Assembly (NCBI RefSeq): GCF_023078275.1
Contig: NC_062991.1
Location: 4,588,001-4,652,000 of the forward strand
Length of the DNA: 64,000 nt
Direction of reading: 5' to 3'
DNA from: Leguminivora glycinivorella
Lineage: Eukaryota; Arthropoda; Insecta; Lepidoptera; Tortricidae
Within the stretch, counting starts at the first letter, position 1. The number at the start of each line of letters is the position of its first letter. Under the pieces are notes generated by a model. It worked only from the letters and a program-made list of their open reading frames with translations, was not told the DNA's origin and did no database searches. Of this stretch, positions 44,791 to 56,505 are shown piece after piece. Position numbers and translations under genes: made by a program.

Positions 44791-45489
44791 ATTTGAGAAT
44801 AAAAGCGGAGAACAGAAACTCTAATATAAAAGGCTCTAATTTATAAAACAAAAGAACTCCGCTCTTGAAATTCACGTGACATTAACAAATTTCATTACAA
44901 CGAAGTAATCAACATTCCCTTTTGATCCCAGGGCTCTAGCCAAGACTACGACCGTTGACGATCCGTGGCCAAAAATACGTAACTGGCTCTGTCACACCAG
45001 TGGGCTTCTTCAGCATAGTGACATTGAAACTTGACACGGACAATCCCAGCGTATTGTGGTTCAAATTTTATCACTTGTCTGTGAGGATAAAGTATCTGTC
45101 ACGCTTTGGCAAGTATGTCAGTGTGAGAGTGATAGATGTATTATCCACGTGGCATGTCTACTTACCGCCAGGTCCATTAGCGTCAGAGAAAATAACTACA
45201 CTTGGCTAGTCCAGATAAAATTAATAAAACCTGCACAAAACACTACAAAGGGGCAATCAGTAAATTCATCCAATACGAAACAATTAAACCGGACCCGACT
45301 GTACGGAATAGGGGTAACATCGTTACGGATTCGACTGTACCTGCATTTTGTATGGCGATGGACAGACAGAATTTTTTAGTGTTACGTCAGAGATTACCTT
45401 ACTTAGATAGACTCTTCATTACTGTAGGAGCTTTTACTTCTTTTTGTGTGAGCTATTGACATTTTAGAGGTGTCAAGGAAAATGTATGT
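44791..45489. other. unclassified, with overlapping short frames
   Basis: 44940-45440 is less AT-rich and open in all three plus frames for 84-107 codons. None resembles a family I know; could be repeat-derived. Confidence 0.35.
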
Positions 45490-46120
45490 GATCTTTGGGG
45501 GTCTTGGTTCCCATAATTTTTTAAGTCCGATTTTTACTATCCATAACGTTTTCCGTCATAATTTTTCTTAGTCATATTATCACTAGTCATAAAATTAAAC
45601 GTCAGAAATTGTAGTTACGATTTTTGAAAGTCATAATTATTTTTCAATTTCAATTTTCAAATATTTATTCAAGTAGGCTTAATTAAATAAGCACTTTTGA
45701 CATGTCATACAAAATATTAACAATTACAGCTTAAGAATTACAGATAAGTTAGTCATAAAATTTATTAGCCATAATAATCAAAGTCCATAGTTGTACAAAT
45801 CCATAATGTTGAAGGGAATAAACTTATTCGGAATAATTGTTCTAAGGACTTTATCATAAGTCATAATGATTAATAACCATGTGTTTCTTCACTAATAGCA
45901 TTCAATGGGATCTCTATTGTTTCCCATAAAAAATGTTGCAATGTTTTTTTCGTCTGCATTTTCGTAATACTTTTCAATTTTATACTCATCAACTTTATGA
46001 CTTTTGAGATTATGATATCCAATATTATGATTCTGACTAACGAAATTATGAACAATAAGTTTATGGGAAAGAAAGGGATCCCGATCTTTGGTTCTAGTAA
46101 CCGCTTGGAAGCAGTGTTTG
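45490..46120. repeat. CATAAT-rich low-complexity repeat, inverted halves
   Basis: 45500-45890 is rich in GTCATAAT/CCATAAT words; 45955-46060 carries the inverse ATTATGA/TTATGAC words. The halves are separated by a LINE tail (45655-45750) and AT-rich DNA. Ends GGTTCCCATAA (left) and TTTATGGGAA...TTTGGTTC (right) are loosely inverted. Confidence 0.5.
45655..45750 (-). mobile_element. LINE 3' UTR fragment
   Basis: AAATATTTATTCAAGTAGGC and TTAAATAAGCACTTTTGAC on the plus strand are the inverse of a common LINE end. Inserted in the CATAAT repeat. Confidence 0.5.
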
Positions 46121-46138
46121 TTTTTTCCACATACTTAA

Positions 46139-46350
46139 CTAGCTTTTTCCCGCGGCTGCGCCCGTGTACGTAATCTTGTTTTCCCATGCAAACTTTGGAC
46201 CCCCGTTTCAACCTCTTAAGAGGTGAATTTTGAAAAATCATTTCTCAGTGCTCCTCTAGACCTTATAAGGAACCTACCTAGGGCCAGCGGTTTCGGCTGT
46301 GCCTTGATATGTCAGTCAGTCAGTCAGTTTCTTCTTTTATATATTTATAA
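46139..46350 (-). mobile_element. short non-autonomous Helitron, CAGT-repeat type, copy 3
   Basis: Minus-strand 3' end CGCGGGAAAAAGCTAG before T; CAGTCAGTCAGT complement near the 5' end. Same family as 21863 and the two ends of 22721-23364. Confidence 0.75.
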
Positions 46351-47264
46351 AGAAAAGATGTTATTAGAGCAATTTTGAAAAAAAATTATGCTATTTCTAC
46401 TCAGAATCACTAGCTTTATCAATCCTAGTAGTAAAAAAAATTGTCCTATTAGATTTTTTCTTATTTTGTTTGTTACCATGTTCCGCACATGTTGTGTGGG
46501 GTAACAAACGAGGAAAGTAACAAAAATATATGGAAATTCCGGGACACTTTTTGTCTGCCAGTGAGAAAGAAAGTACTCGTGATTCTGAGTACAATTGACC
46601 TAAAATTCCATAAAAAAATCAAAATAAAAGTGGCTCATTAATTAAAAAAAATTGTAACCAAGAACCTGCCTGGTACCTCGTGAACTTCGCTCAAATGACG
46701 GAGAACCCGCTTGGCGGTAATTTTTGTAGGATATTCCGATTTCGAAAGCTGTATACGATTTCTGAAGTTACATGCTGTGCCCTATACCACAATAACGACA
46801 ATTGTCGCCCGACAACAGTCACATTTCGCCTATTCTATTGAAACATTGACGCTGCTGAGTCTGTTACTTATCAACCCGGAATTGTCAGTGTCAATGTAAC
46901 CACAGTATAACAAAAAGTAGTATCGTTCAGTAATGCCGCTCCCATTTCCCGCTGAAAGTGCCGCCCACCCGCTTTCGGGTATCTCACAGTTACCGCCTGT
47001 CAAGAACGCGACCAGTGGACCTGTCGTATCAACTCATACAAACATGGTACGCGTTCACCTACACGAGTTTAGACTGTGTGCGTAGGAACGCGCTTCTTTC
47101 ATATATTTGATAGCCAGTGTCCGAGGTGTGATTACTGTGATATAACTGTGGTCAAATAGCCTACTGGCAATTGGGTAAAGGATTCCTAGAACATTAATTT
47201 ATCCTCATAGAAAATAATTTAATTTTTATTTTTTTAGTAGACACGTTATTATTTTAACTACCTC
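46351..47264. other. no recognised gene
   Basis: AT-rich with a GC-richer part at 46930-47110; nothing recognised. Confidence 0.4.
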
Positions 47265-47400
47265 TATAAACTGAAATAAATGTCATATAAAAAGAAAAAG
47301 TGACCAAGGCCTCTAAGTGTTCAAAGCTGGATTCGAACCAGCGTTCTCCGTTATCGCGACTGATGCCTAAACCACTCGGCCATTCAGACACGGTGGCAAG
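47265..47400 (-). mobile_element. SINE family C, copy 4
   Basis: Minus strand: GGCCGAGTGGTTTAGGCATC (A box, leucine- or serine-tRNA-like) and GGTTCGAATCCAGC (B box). The body reads GGCCTTGGTCACTTTTTC and ends TTTCAGTTTATAGAG. The best-preserved head of this family. Confidence 0.75.
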
Positions 47401-48739
47401 GGTCGAAATTTTCAAGTATATGACACAGTTACCGAAGGCTCATGGCGCTCCCCGCCATCTCTGAGGTAGGACCGAAACTAGTTCGACCTGCTAACTGAAT
47501 CAACTCATGTGATTACGAGTTGGCGAAGAGAGACTACTATTTTTAACTATTTTATTTCAGTTTAGGGTAAAGGATTGTTTGAATGGTTAGTTCCTAACTC
47601 CGGATTGTTCCATTCGATTTTCGTATACTCCTCTAAACAAATAGGTCGAAGCAGGAATTCAGTGGAACAAGGATTCGACGAATCAGGAACTGTCGGCTTG
47701 TTTTATTGACTAACTCAGTAATGGGCTTTTGTCTATGTCTAACTGTTGACGTGTAATGTATCTAGTGTGCATTCACGAAATAAATGAATATGAATATGAA
47801 TATGAGTATTCTCGTTAAACGCGGAATCCTATGATGTAGCGCAGAAATTACATTATCAACCTTGTAACCTTTACATGTATGTAACAATGAAGGACGGATC
47901 CAGCGTAGAACTCAAGGGGATCACGTGGTTAATGCGTGTACCCAGCCGCGACCTCAGGTACGGGGGGGGGGGACTCCCCCTATGAATCCGCCTGGATCCA
48001 AGCATGTTAACTATACTCAATTCTACCCGATATGCACGGAGGAAAGGCGCGGATAGTCAAATACACGTCTTATGAAATGTCAATCATTAACGCTAGCGTC
48101 AACCGTTGAAACTAATTTACTTATTAGTCCATATGATTTAACGTAAAAAACAACAAAAATGCCAAAATGAGGCATCACCAAGTAATGCATCCAGCGATTA
48201 CCTATATAAACTAAACGCAATGATAGATGGCAGAGTGGCATGCTCTATCTAATTCAAATGATCTATGTCAAGTAGATAGCTATACGATTCGATTTTGATC
48301 AAAGGCGGCGAAAAATGGGAAATTTTTGCATGGATACCTTCACAAAGCCGGCACTGACCTTATTCCAGTTGTGTCTAAAGCTTTCGCTTCTGGAAAACCA
48401 ATATAAGTTATGCTAGTAGATACCTCTCAATACTTTCATTATTGGTATTTATGTATACCTAGTCTTTAGGTATTTGAATAAATGTAAACAATATTTACAC
48501 TCAAAAGGCTTCTCAAGACACACACGACCAAAAAAAATGGGTTAAAAAAGGCCGCTCAGAAACAGATCCGCTGGGTTTTGTATTTGGTTGGATAACGCAT
48601 TTTGTAACTGCAACTACCCGAAACTTGTTTATATATTTGGAGTAAATTATTGATTTATTTACCTGGTTAAGAACTTTTTTTACAGGACAACCGGAACCGG
48701 AACCGGAATCGCGAAAGAAATACCTACTATTTCTTTTTT
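47401..48739. other. no recognised gene
   Basis: Contains an 11-base G run (47962-47972) between two GGATCC-containing GC-rich words (47894 and 47993). Otherwise AT-rich. Confidence 0.4.
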
Positions 48740-48830
48740 GTTGCTTGATTTAGTGCCCCACTGCTGGGCAAAGGCCTCTTGTCCTCCACTCAACCTGTCG
48801 CTTGCAATGCAACTCCTCAATTTGGATAAA
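48740..48830 (-). pseudogene. RTE-like LINE 3' coding end
   Basis: Read on the minus strand, the segment holds GAGGCCTTTGCCCAGCAGTG, the usual last codons (EAFAQQWDT type) of an RTE-like ORF. Confidence 0.55.
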
Positions 48831-49384
48831 ATGTGTTTGTGTCGTCACACAATCTCATTTTCGGTTTGCCTGCACCCTATCCTTACTTCTGTCAAAAGTT
48901 AGCTCCATTTTTGGCTAGGTATTAAATTTAAAATAAAATTTATCCTATTTCCTTTCCCAGGACTCTAATTATATCCATATCAATTTTCAACTAGATGGGT
49001 TCAGTGATTAAATGTGAGACACGGATATTTCACAGTGAAATTTATATGTTACGTATAGTAGGTATATCTTTAACAGGGACATGTTGGTTTGATCGACGCT
49101 CATACTTCACAAGCGATGGAAATAACAGTAGGTACTGTTCAGAAAAAGTATACGTGACTAATTTTTCGCTTGGAAAGCTGTTAGCACAATCAAAAGGCAA
49201 TTTCTTTGTCAAAAATAATTCGGAACTTTTAAAATGATCTGTCGCCAAGCCATTGCTGATGAATAAACAGAAATGTAATAGCCTGTGAATGCAAGCTATC
49301 CTAAAAGAGTCACAGAGTCACAGCCGACCGAAACCTTACCGGCAGGAATGAAACAGTAACAGTAATTGTGATTTTCTGTAATAG
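48831..49384. other. no recognised feature
   Basis: AT-rich spacer. Confidence 0.35.
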
Positions 49385-49497
49385 GGTAAACTCGCCTCAT
49401 TTGGTGACACGCCTAATTCGGTGAAACAACCAAAAATCGTCTTTCCGACGACTTTTCGGACCGAATTAGGCGAGTCACCGAATGAGGCGAGTTTACC
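49385..49497. mobile_element. 113-bp MITE with GGTAAACTCGCCTCAT ends
   Basis: Arms of about 44 bp: GGTAAACTCGCCTCATTTGG on the left, ATGAGGCGAGTTTACC on the right, each with CGCCTAATTCGGT further in. Loop 25 bases. Possible TA flanks. Confidence 0.85.
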
Positions 49498-49504
49498 TAC
49501 ATAC

Positions 49505-49600
49505 AAGGCTGACCAATATTTCGCTCAGCGGATCAGCATTGCCATCTAGCGGAACAATGCGGCCAGCCTTCTAGTCACCTCACCTACCCAACAGGACCAC
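49505..49600 (+). pseudogene. LINE C-terminal remnant (QRxSxAI type)
   Basis: GCTGACCAATATTTCGCTCA and AATGCGGCCAGCCTTCT match the end of the 10640-11404 ORF. A TAG stop replaces the CAA of IQRGN. Confidence 0.7.
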
Positions 49601-49937
49601 ATTTTTTATTTTCAAGTTTCAGAATGCCTAATTTGCCAAATATTTTCGAACCGATATTCTCTTGTGACGTAATACTTTTATAGCTTCAAACTTTTCAAAT
49701 AATAAAAACACGAACATCTTTTGTTCTCTAGAACATCTCGAACTTGTTCCGTTGGAAATATGATTATAATATTGTCATTGGAGAGACCAGTATGGTATTG
49801 GAAGCCGGCCAGAATTTGAGATACGGTCTTCGAGAGCTCGTTGAGAAAAGCGTGGAACATGCCTGCAGGGGTGTTATTCCCAAATCCGTAAAGCACAAAC
49901 TAACAAGTCAAGAATCTTCTAAATCGGTCCCAAATTA

Positions 49938-50400
49938 AAACTTTTTTTTTTTTTTTTTTTTATACTACGTCGGTGGCAAACAAGTATACGGTCCGCCTGA
50001 TGTAAAGCGGTCACCGTAACCTATGGACGCCTGCAACTCAAACAGTGTCACATGCGCGTTGCCACCCCATTAGAAACTTGTACACTCGCTTTTGCTGTGT
50101 TAAGTACACAGCAAAAAGGAGTGTACAAGTTCCAAGGAGGGTTCGGGTTGCCGACGACTCAAAGGACAATAGACGGAACAAGTTAGTTCCGTAAGTCCTC
50201 CCGTCATCAGCACACCGCACCCTCGTTGAGCTCTGGCAGCCTTACTCACCGGCAGGAACACAACACTATGAGTAGGGTCTAGTGCTATTTGGCTGCGGTC
50301 TTCTGTAAGGCGGAGGTACTACCCCAGTTGGGCTCTGCTCTAGATTCGAGCGAGACGATATCCGCTGTGCTGTGCCCTACCACACAAAGCGGAATATCAT
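49938..50400 (-). mobile_element. CR1-like LINE 3'-end repeat, with poly-A
   Basis: A 20-base T run (49942-49961) is the poly-A of a minus-strand insertion. Then TATACTACGTCGGTGGCAAA and TATGGACGCCTGCAACTC (LINE tail), a conserved hairpin (50077-50130) and GGGCTCTGCTCTAGATTCGA at the far end. Inverse of 3236-3650. Confidence 0.75.
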
Positions 50401-50894
50401 TCGCTATGCCCTACCTCCTCCTCCTCCTAACTTAATTTAAATGTCATAGCAAACAAGCAAAACCGCTTTATACAAAGTGGTCATCGTTATCCACAGGTTT
50501 AACAAGACCAGAGGAGACACTTTTCCACGAGAACTATTGTATATGTCCTTTTAATTTCTTGTGTTCCGCTTTCTGCACGTTCATGAAACAATCGTCATTT
50601 AAACAAATTTTACTGCAAGAAGGTCATCATTGTCGGCATCATAAAATAGGATTGAGATTTGTGCCTTTACCAGGAGGTAAAAATCTTTTGAAAAACGCGA
50701 ATTATTCGAAGAATTCTTGCGGATTGATTGGCTGGAGATTCAAGGAACAACGTGCAGTTATTATGCAGTGTAAAAGATTTCCTCTTTGAAAATATACAGA
50801 TAGAATAGTAGTTACCTAATCAAAGATTTTTGCATGCTAGTACAACCTATATAGTACAAATAGCAGAATAAGCAACCAAATGTCATCTACTACT
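50401..50894. other. no recognised feature
   Basis: (CCT)n microsatellite at 50414-50430, then AT-rich spacer. Confidence 0.35.
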
Positions 50895-51065
50895 AACTAC
50901 TACCACATCCTTATTCCTTGCCGGCGGCTACATTTCCGAGTTCATATAACCCGGCAACCTTCAAATTAAGGGTGAACAGGCATCTTCTGGGCGAGCTCAC
51001 TCCATCGTAGGCCACATCTTTGCCTTTGGCTAGTCTGTGGTCAAGAGTAAGCCCATTTATAATAG
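50895..51065 (+). pseudogene. LINE 3' coding end
   Basis: CCTTGCCGGCGGCTACATTT, AACCTTCAAATTAAGGGTGA, GGCATCTTCTGGGCGAGCTC and GGTCAAGAGTAAGCCCATTT are the end of a CR1-type ORF (LPGNLQIKGE...GRAHSIVG). The inverse copy is at 53490-53880, and the last 50 bases recur at 52655-52710. Confidence 0.7.
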
Positions 51066-52084
51066 ACAAAGAATGATAATAAGACACTAATCTACCTACT
51101 TATTCTTTGTAAATAAACTTACTTACATATCGTACAGACCAATGGCTTTTTAGGACATACCTGCTACAAGCCAAAAAATTGCAGTAATTTCCATCTTATA
51201 CCAGTTCGACCAAAAGTTCGTATTTCCTGTGCTCTGTTGAACGATCGGAATGCCTTCAAGAGTTAAAACGGTGCAGTTTATCTCTCGTATAAAGCATGGT
51301 AACATCTGTATGTGCGAAAGAGACAACCATTCGTTGTGATAAGTGGTAAAATGCGAGACAAATATCACCCACTTCTTTAAGTTTACTGCAGTGCTGAACG
51401 TATCGAAACTTTGTCGAAAAGCGCGGTGTTTTTGTGGAAATTCTTGACGTTTTTATCCTGTATTGAATTAAGTTTTAGGGTCAACTAGGGGAGAACTTTT
51501 CATAATTAGGTATCACTTGTTTGTGTTTGTGAGAAAATAACCGTGGTAAACTTTATCCAATATATTTGGGTAAAAACAAACTTAGGTATAATATAATATC
51601 AGTAGGATCAAGGAGGTCACAGAATTAAAAGTAGGAAAAGAAGAAAAAAATATGTGGTTCGTAGAATCTGATTGGGAAGAGAAATCTCACATTGGCAATT
51701 TTAATAACAAAACTACCGTGAGACACTGACATATACTGACATATATACATGTCAGATTCCATATAAAATTTTCGGTGGTGCAAGGGGCGATCTTCGACAA
51801 TTTTACTTGAGCGACCCGAATTTACATGTTTAAATCTCAGATTGGCTTATTTATTATTAAGCAGGTCAGTATTTTACTATTAAACAATCAAATTCCCTCA
51901 ATTTGGCAATAATTTTGGTCCTTTTGGATCTGTATTTGGCAATATTTCAAAACAGGCATCAGAATTTCACTCTCTAACTCTTGTGAGGTGGAAATTGCAA
52001 ATTCAGATTTTCACATTCGCGTTACCCCAGGCCCTTCACTCAATATGGCGGCCAATGAATAGCCGTTTAATCACGGCTTAAGCT
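51066..52084. other. no recognised gene
   Basis: AT-rich spacer. Confidence 0.4.
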
Positions 52085-52505
52085 GTCAGTCTCTAAATTC
52101 AAATGGCCAAAGCGGACACGATAAAAACGGGCGCCATGACAAATGTGGGTCAGTCGACGCACCGGCTCCCGGGGCAGGGGATACAATACAGTAGGAGAGC
52201 TGTGTCAAACTCTAGGTTGTGTGTTGTGACTCATATGTATGGTGGGTCACGACTGTCACGAACGAATATTGTGAAGCGAATAAAGTGGGCTTTGACATAT
52301 AAGAAGACTTTCTGAGCGATGTGGCTGTTAAGGTGTCTCTAAATTCAAATGATCAGAGCGAATGATGAAAACGGGCGCCATGACAAATGTGGGTCAAACG
52401 CACCCGCTCCCGGGGCAGTTGTTACTATACAGTAGGAGAGCTCAGTCAAACTGGGTGACACTGACGCATTGGTGGGTCAAGACTGTCACGAGCGAATAAT
52501 GAGAT
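52085..52505. repeat. two tandem ~245-bp units
   Basis: GTCTCTAAATTCAAATG starts both (52090 and 52334). Then ACGGGCGCCATGACAAATGT, GCTCCCGGGGCAG, ACAGTAGGAGAGCT and GGTGGGTCA-GACTGTCACGA recur in order. The second unit is shorter internally. Confidence 0.75.
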
Positions 52506-52710
52506 ACCGCTGGGGAGACAGCGTGGTGGCTGGTGGCGGATCTGTGTCAGCTACAAGCCGATAATTGACAGGAAGCTGCGCAGGATCGGGATAAGTGGCT
52601 CTCGTTTTGGAGGCCAAGATCCTCTTTGGATTGCAGGGTCATATTAGTTAGTCTCTAAAACATCTTTGCATTTGGCTAGTCTGTAACCAAGAAGAAAGCC
52701 CATTTATAAT
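52506..52710 (+). pseudogene. RTE-like LINE end next to a CR1-like tail
   Basis: GGCCAAGATCCTCTTTGGAT corresponds to the EAKILFG end seen in the RTE-like ORF at 61.7 kb. 52655-52710 (TTGCATTTGGCTAGTCTGTA) is the tail of the LINE at 50895. Confidence 0.6.
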
Positions 52711-53027
52711 TTAAAAAAAAAAGACTTTTGCGCTCGCACAAAAAATCTAATCGTACCTACTGTATCTTTTTCCCCTATCACGAGATGTCAAATACAGCGG
52801 TGGTCGGAACCAACCGTTTGAAAAAAAAGAAAATGTAATACACTATTCCTAGACCCAGTATCGAGCTACAATAGACGTGAAATGAACCCTACGGTATTGA
52901 AATACGGTTTGCCGTATATCGAGTGTAGTGTAAGAGTATATTAACGTGAACGTTTTGGAGATTGCCTTTTTCTGAATGTGAGACTTGTTAAAGTTTCAAT
53001 GGGTATTTGGGTTACATTTTACCTTAT

Positions 53028-53110
53028 TTGTAAGTAAGTAAGTAAGTAAGTAAACACTTTATTGTACACGAAAAGAATACAGCACATAATAGACATCCAC
53101 ATAATACAAA
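53028..53110 (-). mobile_element. LINE 3' tail with (TAAG)n end
   Basis: (TAAG)n at 53028-53052, then ACACTTTATTGTACACGAAA; same tail core as 1275 and 7100. Confidence 0.6.
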
Positions 53111-53203
53111 AAACACATTACACATTATAACGTCATTACGTTATTATTATTTATTTGTACAGGTTATAGCATATAGCATTTACAGTATACATAGAAGAGG
53201 AAA

Positions 53204-53300
53204 TTTTTATCTCGTGTCGATTTAAAACATTCCCTTCGGTCGTGTTGTAATTTATCGCCACTAGATTCGAATACCTTTTTTCCGCACTTGTATCATAATT
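53204..53300. repeat. CGATACAAGTGCG-family fragment
   Basis: CTCGTGTCGATTTAAAACAT, CCTTCGGTCGTG and CCGCACTTGTATCATAAT; left half of the family only. Confidence 0.65.
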
Positions 53301-53489
53301 TTTTCATATGTTTCTTTCCATAGTGTTTCAGATCTTTTCACAAATAATTTAACTTATAGTTTATTTATGATATATTTCACTGAAAAACTAAGGTAAGTAT
53401 GAAGGCAAGAATTTGACCACCCCCGATCCTCTCATGGATGCCGTAGAAGTCGACTGTGTCGGCCTGTTAGTGCAATATATCACTTTTTT

Positions 53490-53880
53490 TTTTAATTATA
53501 AATGGGCTTACACTTGGCCACAAACTCGCCGAAGGCAAAGACGTGGCCTACGATGGAGTGAGCTCGCCCAGAAGATGCCTGGCCCCGTAGCCGAATGGCA
53601 TTTCTCCGACGCCAAACGAAAGCGATACGTCGCGGCTCTGTCGCGCTACGCATGCGAGATAGAGATAGATATCTCTAGCGCTTCGTTTCGTGAGCGTTTC
53701 GTGAGCGATTGTGCCATTCGGCTAGCCACCCTGTTCACTCTTGATTTGAAGGTTACCGGGTTATATGAGCTCGGAAATATAGCCGTCGGCAAGGAATTCC
53801 ACTCCTTAGCAGTGCGCATAAGAACAGAAGCAAAGCGCTATGTGCGATTTCGATTAGTATAACCTCCCCCCTCAACTGCT
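53490..53880 (-). pseudogene. LINE 3' coding end split by a MITE
   Basis: Inverse of 50895-51065 plus upstream codons. It is interrupted at 53582-53729 by a MITE. The open 149-codon plus-strand frame over this region is a chance product of both elements. Confidence 0.75.
53582..53729. mobile_element. 148-bp MITE inserted in a LINE end
   Basis: GTAGCCGAATGGCA on the left and TGCCATTCGGCTAGC on the right. CCTG flanks both sides (53578-53581 and 53730-53733), and removing one copy with the MITE restores the LINE order seen at 50.9 kb. Inner palindrome AGATAGAGATAGATATCTCT. Confidence 0.8.
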
Positions 53881-53904
53881 AAGTGTCATTGAAACTTGAG
53901 CGTT

Positions 53905-53965
53905 TCATGAGCTCTGCCTACCTTGAGAATACAGACGTGAGTTTATATGACATATTTGACTACCT
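53905..53965 (+). repeat. fragment of the CATA-ended repeat family
   Basis: CATGAGCTCTGCCTACC and ATACAGACGTGAG; like 6685-6740. Confidence 0.45.
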
Positions 53966-54234
53966 ATAACGGATTGGCACTTTCTAAACGAACCCCATAC
54001 GGAATTGCAAGATATAGATATATAGCGTTGTTTCACACACAAACCTATCAAAAACCCGGACGAAAACTAATCCAGATACAATTCCCTGTGCGATACAACC
54101 GAACAAGATAAATCTATCAATGCCTTCCCACTGACGGCAAAAAGAAGTACCACAACATGGATGTTTCCAGTTTCACCACAGACTAAATAATAGTACTTAT
54201 AATAGTACAGAAATAAAACTACGGGGGACAAAAG

Positions 54235-54335
54235 AGCTGGCAGCTTCCTCGCTCAACGTATAAGTATTGCAATTCAGCGAGGAAATGCTGCCAGCATCTT
54301 GGGCACTATGCCTCAGGGGCCGTCTTTAGACTTAG
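54235..54335 (+). pseudogene. LINE C-terminal remnant (QRISIAIQRGNAAS)
   Basis: The frame reads SFLAQRISIAIQRGNAASIL, then GTMPQGPS. Same family as 10640-11404. Confidence 0.7.
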
Positions 54336-54604
54336 ATTTTTTTTTGTATTGTACCAAATTTTGATTTCAGTGTTATTAATAAAGGTTTCCAAGTTCTATC
54401 ACAAAAAAAAAACTTTAAGTATACCAAATTTTGGCATCGTTCGGCTTTTTAGGGGTGTCAAAAATCAAGTCATTATCACAGGACCAACTTGTGCCAACCC
54501 TAGATGGAGCAAACCTGTGGTTTATACCTCCAGAGTGACATGGACACTTAATTCGGACAACTCTGGCCTTTTCTAAGTTCAAAAGTATCTAACATTGTTA
54601 CTCA

Positions 54605-54860
54605 GCGTCAATAATTCCTTGTAGAACCACAGAATACAGAATAGTACAAGTACAGAAGGCTCACTCCCTTTGATATTCACACAATGCCGCCATTCTAAAT
54701 TCATACCTACATTAACAAACGGACCGCACGCGAGCAGCCGACATTGAATTCTATTGCGCCGCGCGAAGGTCGTCACCACTGAATGGGCCGCGAACTCGCG
54801 GCCCCCGGCATGTACTTGTAGCGCGGCGATAGAATCGCAGAGTGAGCCGCTCTTGGTAGA
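54605..54860. repeat. interspersed repeat, uninterrupted copy
   Basis: Continuous version of 7433-7935: AGTACAAGTACAGAAGG at the left, GGGCCGCGAACTCGCGGCCC and GTACTTGTAGCGCGGCGATA at the right. Class unknown. Confidence 0.65.
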
Positions 54861-55553
54861 ACAGGCAATACACAAACAGGAAACGGCAAAGCGTCACTGT
54901 CGGGAGACAATAAAATTGTCACCGTGCTGAAACAGGCCACAGCCGAATTCGCCCGAAGCCAACAGATTCTCATTACTGGGTTAGCATTTTTTTTGAGACG
55001 GTTACTAATTTGAATGCGCCTCTGATACGCAACTGGACTTGCAGGCGTCCATAGGCTACGGTGGCAAAATACTCAAAAATGGACACTTAAATAAAAAAAG
55101 ATTTGCAGTTTACTTTTATTTTACCCCTTAATTTAAATGCCAATTCCAATTTTTAAAATCACATAAATCCTTTTAAATTGAATCGAATATCTCATAAGCT
55201 TGTAAAAGCACAATTACAGTGTAATTTTGGCAATTTATTAAGTACAATGGGCTTATTAAAAGTGGTGGTAGGAATCACATGATTAATCCTTGTACAGTTG
55301 GATAAAACTGCACGTTATATTTTTAATAGCTGTTTTGGTCCAAGGCAAAAGCAGTAGCAGTAGCGATTTTGAAACGCTCGGTTTTTAAATATACCACCGT
55401 ACTCAACTGATTCGTTTCAGCATAAACCTCCTGCATTGAAACTGGCATGTACAGCAGGGGTTGCCAAACGGCGGACCGCCAACCTTTTTTTTACCTACGA
55501 TTTTAACTTTGGCACTTTTATCCTTTAGGTACATCTACCTTTTCAATACTCAG
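54861..55553. other. spacer with a LINE-tail fragment
   Basis: 55033-55067 (CTTGCAGGCGTCCATAGGCT) is a scrap of the CR1-like tail. The rest is AT-rich. Confidence 0.5.
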
Positions 55554-55676
55554 GGGCCTATTGCATAACAATTTACAACTTGTATTACAAGTGGAACTCT
55601 CTTTCTTATAAAATGAATTGGAGGGGGACTACCGCTTGTAATATGAGTTAGTTGTAACTTGTTATGCAATAGGCCC
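55554..55676. mobile_element. 123-bp MITE with 3-bp target duplication
   Basis: GGGCCTATTGCATAACAA and its inverse at the ends; CAG on both sides (55551-55553, 55677-55679). A 3-bp duplication and GGGCC ends are compatible with PIF/Harbinger, though that group prefers TWA. Confidence 0.85.
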
Positions 55677-56139
55677 CAGGTGTTTTTATTTATAAACAGC
55701 AACGTACCTGAAACAAAAAAAAATACAATTATTTTCATTGCGTTTACATACAAATAATAAATAATAATATCTCGAGCAGCAGCGGCTGGTCCATACAAGC
55801 CATTTCCCACCGGCTTGCCTAAAATTGATTTTAGCTCAGTGTTGCCTTTTTTTTAATTTTCACCAGCCGCCAATGATCTCTCGATCTCGAGATACAGTGT
55901 CAGGTAAAAAACTCTATATATGAACCATAATAATTTAACCATATTTTTGGTGCCGGATACCAATTCACTAATACCTCCAGTACTAATAAAGGGGTGAAAC
56001 ACTGTATAGTATCCACTCCACTCCAACCCACTAAAGATATGCTATGAGGATGTGATATCCACCTATAATAATGTTCATTGGTTCGTTTGGTCCACATAGC
56101 ATAGCATTGGTAGGCACGGGTAGTATATTGGCCAGACCT
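55677..56139. other. no recognised feature
   Basis: AT-rich spacer. Confidence 0.35.
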
Positions 56140-56505
56140 ATCGCCTGTACAATGGGTTGTGTTCTGAAGAACTGTTTGACATGATGCCAACGGCCACTTT
56201 TCATCATCGCACCGCTCGCCATCGACAGGGCGCTCATCCACACACCTTACAACCTAAATGGTCGCGCACCGTACGGTTTCAGAGGAATTTCCTCCCACGA
56301 ACGCTCCGGCTGTGGAATGAGCTCCCTGTCGAGGTATTCCCGATGAACTACAGTATGGGGTCCTTCAAAAAAGGAGTGTACAAGTTTCTAATGGGTCGGC
56401 AACGCGCGCGTGACACCCCTTGAGTTGCGGGCGTCCATAGGTTGCGGTGACCGCTTTCCATCAGGCGGGCCGTATACCTGTTTGCCACCGACGTGGTATA
56501 AGAAA
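56140..56505 (+). pseudogene. CR1-like LINE ORF2 C-terminal end and tail
   Basis: The frame reads CSEELFDMMPTATFHHRTAR, then QRNFLPRTLRLWNELPVEVF and MGSFKKGVYKFLMGRQRARD to a stop at 56424. The RNFLPRT-LWN-LP-VF pattern is the C-terminal signature of CR1/Jockey-type LINEs. The 3' UTR and AAGAAAAAAAG end define the tail found alone at 3515, 9820, 33140, 49938 and 55033. 5' truncated. Confidence 0.8.

Noticed and set aside
44955..45459. Overlapping plus-strand ORFs of 84, 107 and 85 codons
   Set aside because: All three frames are open over the same DNA, no codon bias or domain is apparent.
47941..47990. G-run as a G-quadruplex site
   Set aside because: A single 11-G run without further G tracts nearby is weak evidence and prone to sequencing error.
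53413..53862. 149-codon plus-strand ORF
   Set aside because: Runs antisense through a LINE end and across a MITE; a chance chimera.
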